Below the pieces are notes generated by a model that saw only the letters and a program-made list of their open reading frames with translations, did not search any database and was not told the DNA's origin. Made by a program: the position numbers and the translations under genes. Source: Aquarana catesbeiana (taxonomy: Eukaryota; Chordata; Amphibia; Anura; Ranidae). Taken from it: 64,000 nucleotides of DNA. The stretch covers positions 166,681,099 to 166,745,098 of the forward strand of contig NC_133330.1 in the NCBI RefSeq assembly GCF_042186555.1. Direction: 5' to 3'. Positions 45,436 to 56,777 of this stretch are shown here, piece by piece. Within the stretch, counting starts at the first letter, position 1, and each line of letters starts with the position of its first letter.

Positions 45436-46141
45436 ATGGACCATGAGTCAGCGGTAATATGAACCTTACTGCTGACCGCCCTGTCCAATGAGGCCAAAAC
45501 ATTGCCTTCCACATGCCGGTAGAGAGCCAGAATGGCCTTCCGTGAAAAGAAATTGTGTTTTTGAACTTGCCACTGATGTACAGCACATTCCACAAATTCA
45601 CGAAAGGGGGCAGAGTCTACCAGCTGAAAAGTCAGCAGTTCCAGTGCTAGCAATTTGGCCAAGCTAGCATTTAGACGCTGAGCATGTGGATGGCTGGGAC
45701 CGAATTTCTTTTTAAGGTTTCGCAACTGGGGTAGGGAAATTAGCCTGCTAAAAATCACATGGGGTTGTATTGCTAGTAGATTGTCTGCAAATACTTGGGA
45801 CACCTATTGCTATACCTTCATTGCTCTCAGTGCAGGTTTTTGAGAGGACTGGAGGTATAGTAGGGTTGGAGATCCCAGATGAGGAGCAAGGAGAAGTCCG
45901 CCTTTTTCTTTGATGTGGGTCTTTCAAGTGCTGTTGCCAACGGACTGCATGGCAGGTCATCATATGTCTGGTCAAGCATGTGGTGCCCAAGCGACTGCTG
46001 TTCTGGCGAGCACTGTGCTGCCCTGACCTGTGAAGATGTGAAAGGGGCACAGGAGGAGGACACAGCACACTGATGATGTGGAGAAGTAATATGATGGTGG
46101 ACAGAGAAAGAAGTTACTGTGAGGGGGTGAGGAGGACACTA

Positions 46142-47560
46142 TCATGTCGGCAGCCTCTGTCCAACTCCTATAGCATGTCCGCAGCCTCTGTCCACCTCTT
46201 GTAGTATGTCCGCAGCCTCTGTCCACCTCCTGCAGTATGCCTGCAGCCTCTGCCACCTCCTGCAGTATGCCCACAGCCTCTGTCCACCTCCTGCAGTATG
46301 CCCGCAGCCTCTGTCCACCTCCTGTAATATGTGCGCAGCCTCTGTCCACCTCCTGCAGTATGCCCACAGCCTCTGTCCACTTCCTGCAGTATGCCCGCAG
46401 CCTCTGTCCACCTCCTGTAGTATGTCCGCAGGCTCTGTACATCCTCCTGCAGTATGCCCGCAACCTCTGTCCACCTCCTGTAGTATGCCCGCAGCCTCTG
46501 CCCACCTCCTGTAGTATGTCCGCAGCCTCTGTCCACCTCCTGTAGTATGTCCGCAGCCTCTGTCCACCTCCTGTAGTATGCCCGCAGCCTCTGCCCACCT
46601 CCTGTAGTATGTCCGCAGCTTCTGTCCACCTCCTGTAGTATGTCCGCAGCCTCTGTCCACCTCCTGTAGTATGTCCGCAGCCTCTGTCCACCTCCTGTAG
46701 TATGTCCGCAGCCTCTGTCCACCTCCTGTAGTATGTCCGCAGCCTTGTTCCACCTCCTGTAGTATGTCCGCAGCCTCTGTCTACCTCCTGTAGTATTTCT
46801 GCAGCCTCTGTCCACCTCTTGTAGTATGTCCGCAGCCTCTGTCCACCTCCTGCAGTATGCCTGCAGCCTCTGCCACCTCCTGCAGTATGCCCGCAGCCTC
46901 TGTCCACCTCCTGCAGTATGCCCGCAGCCTCTGTCCACCTCCTGTAATATGTGCGCAGCCTCTATCCACCTCCTGCAGTATGCCCACAGCCTCTGTCCAC
47001 TTCCTGCAGTATGCCCGCAGCCTCTGTCCACCTCCTGTAGTATGTCCGCAGGCTCTGTACATCCTCCTGCAGTATGCCCGCAGCCTCTGTCCACCTCCTG
47101 TAGTATGTCCGCAGCCTCTGTCCACCTCTTGTAGTATGTCCGCAGCCTCTGTCCACCTCCTGTAGTATGTCCGCAGCCTTGTTCCACCTCCTGTAGTATG
47201 TCCGCAGCCTCTGTCTACCTCCTGTAGTATTTCTGCAGCCTCTGTCCACCTTCTGTAGTATGTCCACAGCCTCTGTCCACCTCCTGTAGTATGTCCGCAG
47301 CCTCTGTCCATCTCCTGTAGTATGTCCGCAGCCTCTGTCCACCTCCTGTAGTATTTCTGCAGCCTCTGTCCACCTTCTGTAGTATGTCCGCAGCCTCTGT
47401 CCACCTCCTGTAGTATGTCCGCAGCCTCTGTCCATCTCCTGTAGTATGTCCGCAGCCTCTGTCCACCTCCTGTAGTATGTCTGCAGCCTCTGTCCACTTC
47501 CTGTATCATGTCCGCAGCCTCTGTCCACTTCCTGTATCATGTCCGCAGCCTCTGACCATG
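46142..47560 (-). repeat. 31-bp minisatellite array
   Basis: About 45 units of GCCTCTGTCCACCTCCTGTAGTATGTCCGCA. Blocks of variant units repeat at a larger scale (46170-46510 resembles 46795-47130). All three minus-strand frames are open for hundreds of codons with the same 31-residue peptide cycle (RGCGHTTGGGQRLRTYYRRW). Confidence 0.95.
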
Positions 47561-48230
47561 TCTTGTCTTTTATCATGTCTGCAGTCTCTGAGGGGATCCT
47601 AAAAAGGAGTCAAGAGTGGGAGCGCCGCAGGGATGGGGGTTACAAGAAGAGATAGACTGTGTGGACTGTGGAGAGGAGACTATAGAATAAAACCAGAGCC
47701 GCCAAGCTGGAGCCGTCTGACTGAGCCCTGCACGGTTCACCTGAGAGGAGGTCAGTGACAGCTCCCCCAGGCCATTCTGAGGGGGGTCACTGATGTAAGG
47801 GGGGAGTGAATACAATAATGTAAGGGGGCACTGATATAAAGGTTCACCCCTATATTAGTAATCCCCCCTTACCTTAGTGTATTCACTCTGCGCAAGGTGG
47901 TCTCTGGTCACCATCCTGCAGACTCTGATGTAAGGGAGAACTCTGTGCTGGCTGGGTTATAGTATCCTGACCTTCATGTAAAATGAGAAATATATTATTT
48001 TTTGACTTTTGTTTAACTTAAATACATTGCTAATAGCAATAGCTATGTGTTTATAGTTCAAATATTGATATTTGCACTGTTTAGCGCAAAAAACATTTTA
48101 GGTACTTTTTTGCAGTGCCAGTAAAGAATGTGGATCCGTCAGTAAATTTCATGATTTTTTTGTCAGTAAAAAATTGGTGCCGTTTGTAAATGTTGGCGTT
48201 CTGCCAGTAAATTTCACTTTGGGCAGTTGG
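47561..48230. other. Unassigned sequence inside hAT copy 2
   Basis: It lies between the minisatellite and the hAT N-terminal coding region and has no counterpart in copy 1. No frame or family was recognised. Confidence 0.35.
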
Positions 48231-48599
48231 CAACACTGCTGGGGACTCCTCCATGCATGACGGTGGGGCTACGGAAGGAATGATTGTGGACAAGGAGCCG
48301 GTGGAATAGGCTGCTTTGGCAGCTGCATTGGAATACAAACTACTCTGAGACTGAGTGACAGAGGATAAGGAGGATGAGGTTGGCTTTTTTATCCACTCCA
48401 CCAACTCTTCTGCATGCTCTGGCTCAATAACACGGCCAGCAGCAGAAAAAAGGACAAGCGTGCTCCACGGCTACCTGCAGAGGATGCACCATGCCCACAA
48501 CCACCACTGTTGACTGTAGACACAGAGGCTGCTTGCCCTCTTTAGTGGCCTGTGAGCGTCTGCCTCTCCTTGGTGGCCTTCCGGACATGATGCATTTTT

Positions 48600-49550
48600 T
48601 GTTTTGCAACACTACACTGTATTAGATACTGTGTACACCGCCTGCACTGTATTAGAAACTGTACTAGGGCTGCAATGTATTGTGTACCATGTACACTACC
48701 AGAAGTGTAGAAGAAACTGTACACACTGTATTAGATACTGTGTACAGCGCCTGCAAAGTATTTGAAACTGTACTCTGGCTGCACTGTATTGTGTACTGTG
48801 TACACCACCAGAAGTGTAGTAAAAACTGTACACATGGTATTATATACTGTGTACACCACCAGGAAAGTAGTAGAAACTGTACTACAGCTGTACTGTATTG
48901 TGTACTGTATACACCACCAGAAGTGTAGTAGAAACTGTACACACTGTATTAGATACTGTGTACACCGCCTGCATTGTATTAGAAACTGTACTCTGGCTGC
49001 ACTGTATTGTATACTGTGTACACCACCAGAAGTGTAGTAAAAACTGTACACACTGTATTAGATACTGTGTACATCACCAGAAAAGTAGTAGAAACTGTAC
49101 TACAGCTGCACTGTATTGTGTACTGTGTACACCACCTGAAGTGTAGTAGAAACTGTACACACTGTATTAGATACTGTGTACACTGCCTGCACTGAATTAG
49201 CAACTATACAACAGCTGCACCGTATTGTATACTGTGTACACCACCAGAAGTGTAGTAGAAACTGTACACACTGTATTAGATACTGTGTACACCGCCTGCA
49301 CTGTATTAGAAACTCTACTCTGGCTGCACTGTATTGTGTACTGTGTACACCACCAGAAGTGTAGTAGAAACTGTACAAACTGCATTAGATACTGTGTACA
49401 CCACCAGAAAAGTAGTAGAAACTGTACGACGGCTGCACTGTATTGTATACTGTGTACACCGCCAGAAGTGTAGTAGAAACTGTACACACTGTATTAGATA
49501 CTGTGTACACCGCCTAAAGTGTATTATAAACAGTACATCACAGAATGCAC
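48600..49550 (-). repeat. ~109-bp composite tandem array, 5' side of hAT copy 2
   Basis: The unit alternates ACTGTACACACTGTATTAGATACTGTGTACACC with GCACTGTATTGTGTACTGTGTACACCACCAGAAGTGTAGTAGAA; about nine units. It starts right after the transposase ATG, the same position as the ~106-bp array of copy 1 but with a different sequence. Confidence 0.85.
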
Positions 49551-49970
49551 TGTAGATGATATAGGCTACACTGGATGCAGCGCATCATATATATACACAC
49601 ACACACAATCTCACAAAAGTGAGTACACACCTTACATTTTTGTAAATATTTTATTCTATCTTTTCATGTGGCAACACTGAAGAAATGACACTTTGCTACA
49701 ATGTAGTGAGTGTACAGCCTGTATAACAGTGTAAATTTGCTGTCTCCTCAAAATATCTCAACACACAACCATTAATGTCTAAACTGCTGGCAACAAAAGT
49801 GAGTACACCCCTAAGTGAAAATGTCCAAATTGGGCCCAATTAGCCATTTTCCCTTCTGGGTGTCATGTGACTCATTAGTGTTACAAGATCTCAGGTGTAA
49901 ATGGGGCGCTGGTGTGTTCAATTTGGTGTTATCTCTCTCACTCTCTCATACTGGTCACTGGAAGTTCAAC

Positions 49971-50989
49971 ATGGCACCTCATGGCAAAGAACTCTCTGAG
50001 GATTTAAAAAAAGAATTGCTGCTCTACATAAAGATGGCCTAAGCTATAAGAAGATTGCCAAGACCCTGAAATCAATCTGCAGCATGCATGGTGGCCAGGA
50101 CCATACAGCGGTTTAACAGGACAGGTTCCACTCAGAACAGGTCTCACCATGGTTGCCCAAAGAAGTTGAGTGCACGTGGTCAGCATCATATCCAGAATTT
50201 GTCTTTGGGAAATAAATGTATGAGTGCTGCCAGCATTGCTGCAGAGGTTGAAGAGGTGGGGGGGTCAGCCTGTTAGTTCTCAGACCATATGCCGGACACT
50301 GCATCAAATTGGTTTGCATGGCTGTCGTCCCAGAAGGAAGCCTCTTCTAAAGATGATGCTCAAAAAAGCCCGCAAACAGTTTGCTGAAGACAAGCAGATT
50401 AAGGACATGGATTACTGGAACCATGTCCTGTGGTCTGATGAGACCAAGATAAACTTATTTGGTTCAGATGATGTCAAGTGTGTGTGGAGGCAACTAGGTG
50501 AGGAGTACAAAGACAAGTGTGTCTTGTCTACAGTCAAGCATGGTGGTGGGAGTTGTCATGGTCTGGGGCTGCATGAGAGCTGGGGAGCTACAGTTCATTG
50601 AGGGAACCATGAATGCCAACATGTACTGTGACACACTGAAGCAGAGAATGATCCCCTCCCTTTGGAGACCAGGCCGCAGGGCAGTATTCCAACATGATAA
50701 CAACCCCAAACACACCTCCAAGATGACCACTGCCTTGCTAAAAAAGCTAAGGGTAAAGTTGATGGACTGACCAAGCATGTCTCCAGACCTAAACCCTATT
50801 GAGCATCTGTGGGGCATCCTCAAAAGGAAGGTAGAGGAGTGCAAGGTCTCTAACATCCACCAGCTCTGTGATGTCGTCATGGAGGAGTGGAAGAGGACTT
50901 CAGTGGCAACCAGTGAAGCTCTGGTGAACTCCATGCCCAAGAAGGTTAAGGCTGTGCTGGAAAATAATAGTGGCCACACGAAATTTTGA
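49971..50989 (+). pseudogene. Tc1-like DD34E transposase C
   Basis: It starts MAPHGKELSEDLKKE at 49971 and shifts frame around 50010-50030 (IAALHKDGLSYKKIAKTL). The HTH region is scattered over frames. Catalytic blocks: LWSDETKINLFG (about 50430), FQHDNNPKHTS (about 50690) and SPDLNPIEHLWGIL (about 50785), the last separated by TGA at 50768 where Trp is expected (MD.PSMSPDL). Another frameshift lies at about 50555. It ends VKAVLENNSGHTKF. Inactive. Confidence 0.88.
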
Positions 50990-51018
50990 CACTTTAGGTC
51001 CAATTCGGACATTTTCAC

Positions 51019-51451
51019 TAATGCCTCGTACACATGGTCGGATTTTCTGATGGAAAATGTTCGATGGGAGCTTTTTGACGGAAATTCCGACCGTGTGTAA
51101 GCTCCAATGGATATATTCAATCGGAATTTCCGTCACACAAAATTTGAGATCTGGATCTCAAATTTTCCGACAACAAAATCCGCTGTCGGAAATTCCGATC
51201 GTGTGTACACAATTCTGACGCACAAAGTTCCACGCATGCTCGGAATCAAGCAGAAGAGCAACACTGGCTATTGAAATTCATTTTTCTTGGCTCGTCGTAC
51301 GTGTTGTACATCACCGCGTTCTTGATGTTCGCAGTTTCCCACCAACTTTGTGTGACCGTGTGTATGCAAGACAAGTTTGAGCCAATATCCGTTGGAAAAA
51401 AAAAACATAGGTTTTGTTGTCGGAATGTGCGATTGTGTGCACGTGACATTA
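51019..51451. mobile_element. Harbinger-like MITE inside Tc1-C
   Basis: The ends TAATGCCTCGTACACA and inverted TAATGTCACGTGCACACA interrupt the Tc1-C 3' region between GACATTTTCAC and AGAAGTGTACTCAC. Interior phrases GGAAATTCCGACCGTGTGTA and TCGGAAATTCCGATCGTGTGTAC are partly inverted copies. A 3-bp T-A-rich duplication would fit PIF/Harbinger. No coding sequence. Confidence 0.7.
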
Positions 51452-51657
51452 GAAGTGTACTCACTTTTGTTGCCAGCGGTTTAGACATTAATGGCTGTGT
51501 GTTGAGTTATTTTGAGGGGACAGCAAATGTACACTATTGCACAAGCTGTACACTCACTACTTTACATTGTAGCAAAGTGTAATTTCTTTAGTGTTGTCAC
51601 ATGAAAAGATAATAAAATATTTACAAAAATGTGGGATGTACTCACTTTTGTGAGATA

Positions 51658-51660
<3 letters not shown>

Positions 51661-51714
<54 letters not shown>

Positions 51715-51782
51715 ACACTGCCTGCACTCTGACTGAATACCAAGTAAACACTGAATATATAGTCTATGCTAAATAATGCAGA

Positions 51783-51842
<60 letters not shown>
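51661..51842. repeat. Two (TA)n microsatellites
   Basis: TA runs at 51661-51704 and 51785-51840 separated by 80 bases of AT-rich sequence. Confidence 0.95.
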
Positions 51843-51934
51843 AATACACTGCCACTAACTGAATAACCTTCCTACTTAATCTAAATCAAGCTATCTCTCT
51901 GTCCATGCCAACAACACTACACACGCCTTCCGTG

Positions 51935-52212
51935 TAAGCAGCCTTATATAGTGTGGGGCGTGGACTTAGTCCCCCTGAGTCATGATTGGCCAAAGGCACC
52001 CTGCCTTTGGCCAATTATGGCTCTCTTACCAGAGCGCTCTGATTGGCCAATGCATGCAGGTCAGGTGCATGCTTTGACCAATCATTATACAGCAATGCAC
52101 TGCGATCTCGCAGTGCATTATGGGGCATTCCGCGGCACACAAATTTTCCACGAACGCCCCGTAATGTTCGCTGTTCCCGATGTTCGTCCCGAACATTGAG
52201 CTCATCCCTAGT
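51935..52212. mobile_element. hAT-type terminus with triple hairpins
   Basis: It ends GAACATTGAGCTCATCCCTA, the inverted hAT terminus. The preceding sequence has the hairpins GATTGGCCAAAGGCA..TGCCTTTGGCCAATTATG and GCACTGCGATCTCGCAGTGC shared with 41479-41623 in reverse orientation. It may close hAT copy 2. Confidence 0.65.
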
Positions 52213-52284
52213 CTCCGACTAATCTTTTACCACTTCCATCAGCTCATTGCCCACAGTTACAACCTTTTGTACCACCTGCCCCAC

Positions 52285-52435
52285 CCTATTAGATTGTAAG
52301 CTGTTCTGAGCAGGGCCCTCTTAATCCTCTTGTATTTTATTGTATTATGACTGTATTGTCTTCCTTTTATATTGTAAAGTGCTGCGTAAACTGTTGGCGC
52401 TATATAAATCCTGTATAATAATAATAATCTTTAAA
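52285..52435 (+). mobile_element. LINE (L2/CR1-type) 3' tail
   Basis: AGATTGTAAGCTGTTCTGAGCAGGGC...GTAAAGTGCTGCGTAAACTGTTGGCGCTATATAAATCCTGTATAATAATAATAAT is the complete tail on the plus strand, ending in a trinucleotide repeat. Confidence 0.75.
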
Positions 52436-53188
52436 ATCCTGTGTAATATGATTCACACTACTTTACTTATTTACATTTTAGCATCTGCTCAGTGACTCTC
52501 TTTCATTGTTCTAATCATTCTAAACTGATAAAAGATAAAATCCAGTTGGTTAATGTGGGTTGCTGCACATCACTGGTCTGTGTACTGCATTATTAAAAAG
52601 CCATTAGGATATTTTTATGTATAAGAGAGTAAAATCTGTTAACCGTGAAATTAATTTACCCTTAATTTTATATATAAGTGTCAAATTTTGGAGAAGGATT
52701 ATTTACTTGGTTGTACGTTTATTTTGACACGTTCTTAATTGATCACTTTCTGTAAGGACAGTAAAGTGCATGGAACAAAGGGTTAAGTTACAAAGCCTGA
52801 AACACTAGATGCGTGTTACTCTGATGAAAGGAATACGTTCACGGGTCTACTTTAGCTCAGGATTCCCCTTGTTCGATATTTCAAGCAGCATGCGTGTACA
52901 GACACTGTTACAGAACTGTTCATGGTTGACTGACATTATCTGTCAGCCCTAAAGTGTCATTTTATTTCAATAGCATTGTTTTTGATTTTATATTACACTG
53001 TGAGACAACTTATTTGCTGTCAGAGACCCACACGAGTATATGTGAGAGTTGCTTTAAAAATGTGTGGTTTTATTGTAAAACATGACATATCAAAATACCT
53101 GTATCATCTTGCATCTTGTATGCAAAGTGTCTTCATAAGGAGGAAAGAATGTAAACTTAGAAGTAAAAAAATAGCAAAATATAAGATG
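52436..53188. other. No recognised feature
   Basis: This is about 750 bp of AT-rich, apparently unique sequence with no coding signal. Confidence 0.5.
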
Positions 53189-53192
53189 TTAA

Positions 53193-53610
53193 AGTGGTTG
53201 TAAACCCACGGGGAGGAAAAAAACTGTATGACAAAGGCATAATGAACTAGTATGCCAAGCATACTAGCTCATTATGATATACTTACCTTAGATCAAAGGT
53301 AAGCACACTGCTTTGGCCAGCGACATGTCTCCCAGATTTACTTCCGGGTATCGCGGGCTCCGGCGCTGTGATTGGCTTGAGCCGCGATGATGTCACTCTT
53401 ATGCATGTGCGCGGGAGCCGCCGGTAACGGCACACTAGCTGAAGAAACGGCACGTATGAGCCGTCTCTTCAGTGCGCATGTGCCAACGTCATGGGCACAT
53501 GCGTATTCAGTGAATATCTCCTAAACTATGCAAATTCACGATAGCTACAGGTAAGCCTTATTATAGGCTTACCTGTAGCCAAAAGTGGTTGTAAAGGGTT
53601 TAAAACCACT
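53193..53610. mobile_element. TTAA-flanked MITE
   Basis: It starts AGTGGTTGTAAACCC after TTAA (53189-53192) and ends GGGTTTAAAACCACT before TTAA (53611-53614). The interior has a hairpin (TAGTATGCCAAGCATACTA) and ends in a partial inverted copy (TAAGCCTTATTATAGGCTTA). Its right TTAA is also the left TTAA of piggyBac copy 2. Confidence 0.75.
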
Positions 53611-53999
53611 TTAACCTCTTCAGATCCGGGCTATTGCCAAATGACGGCAACAGCGCGGATCTACCTTACCGGGGACGACATCAATAGACGTAGTCCCTTT
53701 CCTCATTCCCAGCGCGCTCTAATGAGCGCGTCTCGGGGAAAATCTGTGTTGGCCATGTCCCTTGGACACAGCCAATTACAGATCGCTGTGAACGGCCAAT
53801 CACAGCGACCATTTACAGTGCGATCGCCGCCTCCAATGAGAGATGATCTGAAATGTAAACAATTGAGATCATCTCTTATTGCCGACTCTCTCTCCTGACA
53901 CAGAGACAGCGTGTGAGGAGAGAGAGATTCTGTGAGTACATTTTTGACAGTAGAAAAGAGATGTGTGCCCAAAAGTGACATCTATCTAGTGCCATCTGT

Positions 54000-54838
54000 G
54001 CCCACCTGTGCACATCAGTGCCCACTTGTGCCATCAGTGCCCGTCTGTGCCCATCAGTGCCCGTCTGTGCCCATCTGCAATCAGTGCACATCTGTGCAAT
54101 AAGTGCGCATCTGTGCCAACTCATCAGTGCCCATCTGTGCCACCTCATCAGTGCCCAACTGTGCCATCTCATCAGTGCCCAACTGTGCCATCTCATCAGT
54201 GCCCATCTGTGCCATCTCATCAGTGCCCATCTGTGCCACCTCATCAGTGCCCATCTGTGCCAATCAGTGCTCATCTGTGCCGCCTCAGTGCACATCTGTG
54301 CAATCAGTGCACATCTGTGCCGCCTCATTAGTGCCCATCTGTGCCGCCTCAACAGTGCCCATCTGTGCCGCCTCAACAGTTCCCATTTGTGCCACTTCAA
54401 CAGTGCCCATCTGTGCCACCTCAACAGTGCACATATGTACCAATCAGTGCCCATCTGTGCCGCCTCATCAGTGCACATCTGTGCCGCCTTATCAGTGCCC
54501 ATCTGTGCTGCCTCATCAGCGCCCATCTGTGCCGCCTCATCAGTGCCCATCTGTGTCACCTCACCAGTGCCCATCTGTGCCATCTCACCAGTGCCACATC
54601 AGTGCATATCTGTGCCCACCTGTGCCGCTTCATTAGTGTAAATCTGTGCAATCAATCAGTGCACATCTGTGCTGCTTCCTCAGTGCCCATCTGTGCTGCC
54701 TCAGTGCACATCTGTGCCGCCTCATCAGTGCCCATCTGTGCGATCAGTGTCCATCTGTGCCGCCTCATCAGTGCACATCTGTGCCATCAGTGCACATCTG
54801 TGCTCATCAGTGCCACCTCATCAGTGCAGGCTTAGCAC
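54000..54838 (+). repeat. Minisatellite in piggyBac copy 2
   Basis: About 35 degenerate units of CATCTGTGCC(G/A)CCTCATCAGTGCC (14-24 bp). It ends 30 bases before the transposase ATG. The Cys/His/Pro-rich peptides in all frames are products of the repeat. Confidence 0.92.
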
Positions 54839-54870
54839 ACACCTGTGCAATCTCATAACCACCAGCAGCC

Positions 54871-56777
54871 ATGTCCAAAAAAAGCTTTTCCGCCGAGGAG
54901 GCATACCAAATTCTTTCCACGGCCGATGAAAGCAACGGGGAGCTCTCTTTTTCAGATTCCCTTTCCAATTCGGATTCTGACGTAAATTACGAACCAGTCC
55001 TCAGTAGTGGAACACTAACAGACTTAGAGGAGGAAGAAACTCGGCCCGCCAAACGAAGGCATTCTGGTAAGGAGGCAGTGGTATCCACCAGCACCGCAGT
55101 GGCATCCACCAGCACCGCAGTGCCATCCACCAGCACCGCAGTGCCCTCCACCAGCACCGCAGTGCCCTCCACCAGCACTGCAGTACCTCAGCAAGAAAGG
55201 CCAAGTACCAGTGGGGTGTCACCTCAGCCCCAAAGGGTTAGGTCCCATGCCAGCCTTCCCTATGCCCTCCAGAACCCCTTGTGGCTTCCTCCTAATTCAA
55301 GAGAAGCTAGCGTTCCCCCTTTCACTGCCCAGCCAGGAGTCCAGGTGGATACAGAGAATTTTACCCCAATTAATTTTTTTAATTTGATTTTTACGGAGGA
55401 CATGTTGGCGTCAAGTGGGGCCCAGTGCAACCTGTATGCACAGCAATTTATTTTGCAAAATCCCACATCATATTATGCACGTCCCTACGAGTGGAGAGAC
55501 CTGACAGTGGAGGAGTTCAAGGTTTTTTTGGTCCTCACATTTAATATGGGGCTCACCAAAAAAAACAAATTCTGTTCCTATTGGTCAACCCACCCCCTCC
55601 ACCACATGCCGCTCTTCTCCGCGGTAATGCCCAGAACCAGGTATTTGATGATAATGCGGTTCCTACATTTCAACGACAATACCCAGTGCCCTCCCCGAAA
55701 TGATCCAAATTATGACAGGCTTTACAAAATTCAGCCAATATTAAATTATTTTTCTAAAGTATTCCCCCAGCTGTTCACCATGGACCAACACATATGTGTG
55801 GATGAGTCCCTTGTTAAATTTAGCGGCAGGCTTAAAATTAAGCAATTTATCCCCAGCAAAAGGGCCTGCTATGAGGTGAAGGTGTACAAATTATGTGACC
55901 GAGCCACAGGGTACACATATTCCTTCATAGTGTATGAAGGGAAGGACACCCAGCTGCAGCCCCCTAATTGCCCGGACTACTTGGGATCCAGCGGGAAAGT
56001 TGTTTGGGACCTCATATACTCCCTACTGGAGAAAGGCTACCACCTGTACGTAGACAACTTCTACACTTCTCTGCCCCTGTTCCACAACCTTCACTGGAAG
56101 AAGACACCAGCATGTGGCACCGTAAAAAAGAATCAGAAGGGCTTTCTTCAAAGTCTTGTTAATAAGAAGTTGAGAAAAGGAGAAACGGCAAGTCTGCGTA
56201 ACAAAGAGATTCTGGCAGTGAAGTGGAGGGACAGAAGGGATGTGTACATGTTGTTTTCCATCCACAATAACACCTATGTGGAAATCCCCAGAAGGAATGG
56301 CCCCATCCAAAAACCAACATGCATCCGTGAATACAATTTGTTTATGGGGGGAGTCGACTTCAACGATCAAATGTTGGAACCATACCTTGCCACAAGACTG
56401 ACATACCATTGGTACAAAAAAGTAGCAATTTATTTTTTCAATTGGCCATATTCAATTCCTATATCATTTACCGCAACTCCACCCAAAACCCCCAACCCTT
56501 CCTTGGCTACCAGGAGGAAATTTACACTGCCCTTATATTCCCGAACGGCCCACCAGAAAACATCCAATCAGATGTTGTTAGTCGACTCTCCAAATGCCAC
56601 TTTCCAGATAAACTCCCTCCCAAACCAACAGGCCAAAGACGTCAAAAAAGATGTAAGGTGTGTACCAGAGCAGGAGTCAGAAGAGACACATCTTATTATT
56701 GTGCACAATGTCCTTCCCAACCAGGCCTCTGCATAGGTGAATGTTTCCGCCGTTACCATACTTCACTAAATTATTAG
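54871..56777 (+). pseudogene. piggyBac transposase, copy 2 (one frameshift)
   Basis: The protein starts MSKKSFSAEEAYQIL with an acidic Ser-rich N-terminus, then repeats of STSTAVP. The DDE_Tnp_1_7 core follows: QHICVDESLVKFSGRLK (first Asp, about 55800), YHLYVDNFYTSLPLFHN (second Asp, about 56050) and MGGVDFNDQMLEPYLATR (third Asp region, about 56350). At 56433-56438 there are six Ts where copy 1 has seven; the missing base shifts the frame after KKVAIYFF. In the shifted frame (to 56777) the expected C-terminus continues with the Cys-rich zinc-binding domain, CKVCTRAGVRRDTSYYC and CIGECFRRYH. Family function: cut-and-paste at TTAA without footprint. With this single lesion in about 635 codons the copy is nearly intact. 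Confidence 0.93.

Larger units (their letters stand above)
43610..48588 (-). pseudogene. hAT transposase, ZBED type, copy 2
   Basis: The start MSGRPPRR is at 48588. The N-terminal tail (WIKKPTSSSLSSVTQSQ, about 48330-48390) is followed by a 2.2-kb break. The second half of the BED finger (SRLGTTCLTRHMMTCH) lies at about 45950-46000, then FQLVDSAPFREFVECAVHQW and VHITADSWS (about 45450-45640), CDNGTNLLFALRQ with HVPCLAHILNLVVQ (about 44190-44290), and the Glu-rich tail with DSIPVGLPNTQGEEEEEEDC (43670-43740). The C-terminal LDPRYK/dimerisation part seen in copy 1 is missing after 43610. Multiple frameshifts. Inactive. Confidence 0.75.
43030..49560 (-). mobile_element. hAT (ZBED-type) transposon, copy 2
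   Basis: It carries the same subterminal sequence (CTGCTCGCAGCTGTAATGTATTG, 43073), two subterminal repeat units (43310-43595) and transposase blocks in the same order as copy 1. It is expanded by a 756-bp insertion (44680-45435), a 1.4-kb minisatellite replacing the BED region (46142-47560) and a ~1-kb tandem array beyond the transposase start (48600-49550). A hAT terminus in inverted orientation lies at 52212, beyond the Tc1-C insertion, and may be its far end. Confidence 0.6.
49602..51660 (+). mobile_element. Tc1-like transposon C
   Basis: The left end (AATCTCACAAAAGTGAGTACAC) and right end (GTACTCACTTTTGTGAGATACTG, then TA) are inverted. Long inverted subterminal segments include AACACACAACCATTAATGTCTAAACTGCTGG and its inverse at 51467-51505. 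Without the MITE at 51019-51451 it is about 1.63 kb. Confidence 0.88.

Noticed and set aside
46142..47560. Long repetitive protein (up to 339 codons) on the minus strand
   Set aside because: All three frames are open because of the 31-bp repeat; there is no start context or homologue.
48680..49555. Cys/Thr/Val repetitive frames on both strands
   Set aside because: Products of the ~109-bp tandem array.
53641..53898. 85-codon frame at the start of piggyBac copy 2
   Set aside because: It falls in the subterminal non-coding region and is not kept in copy 1.
54008..54858. Cys/His/Pro-rich frames suggesting zinc-finger or metallothionein-like proteins (also 26009-26503)
   Set aside because: Translation of the CATCTGTGCC minisatellite.
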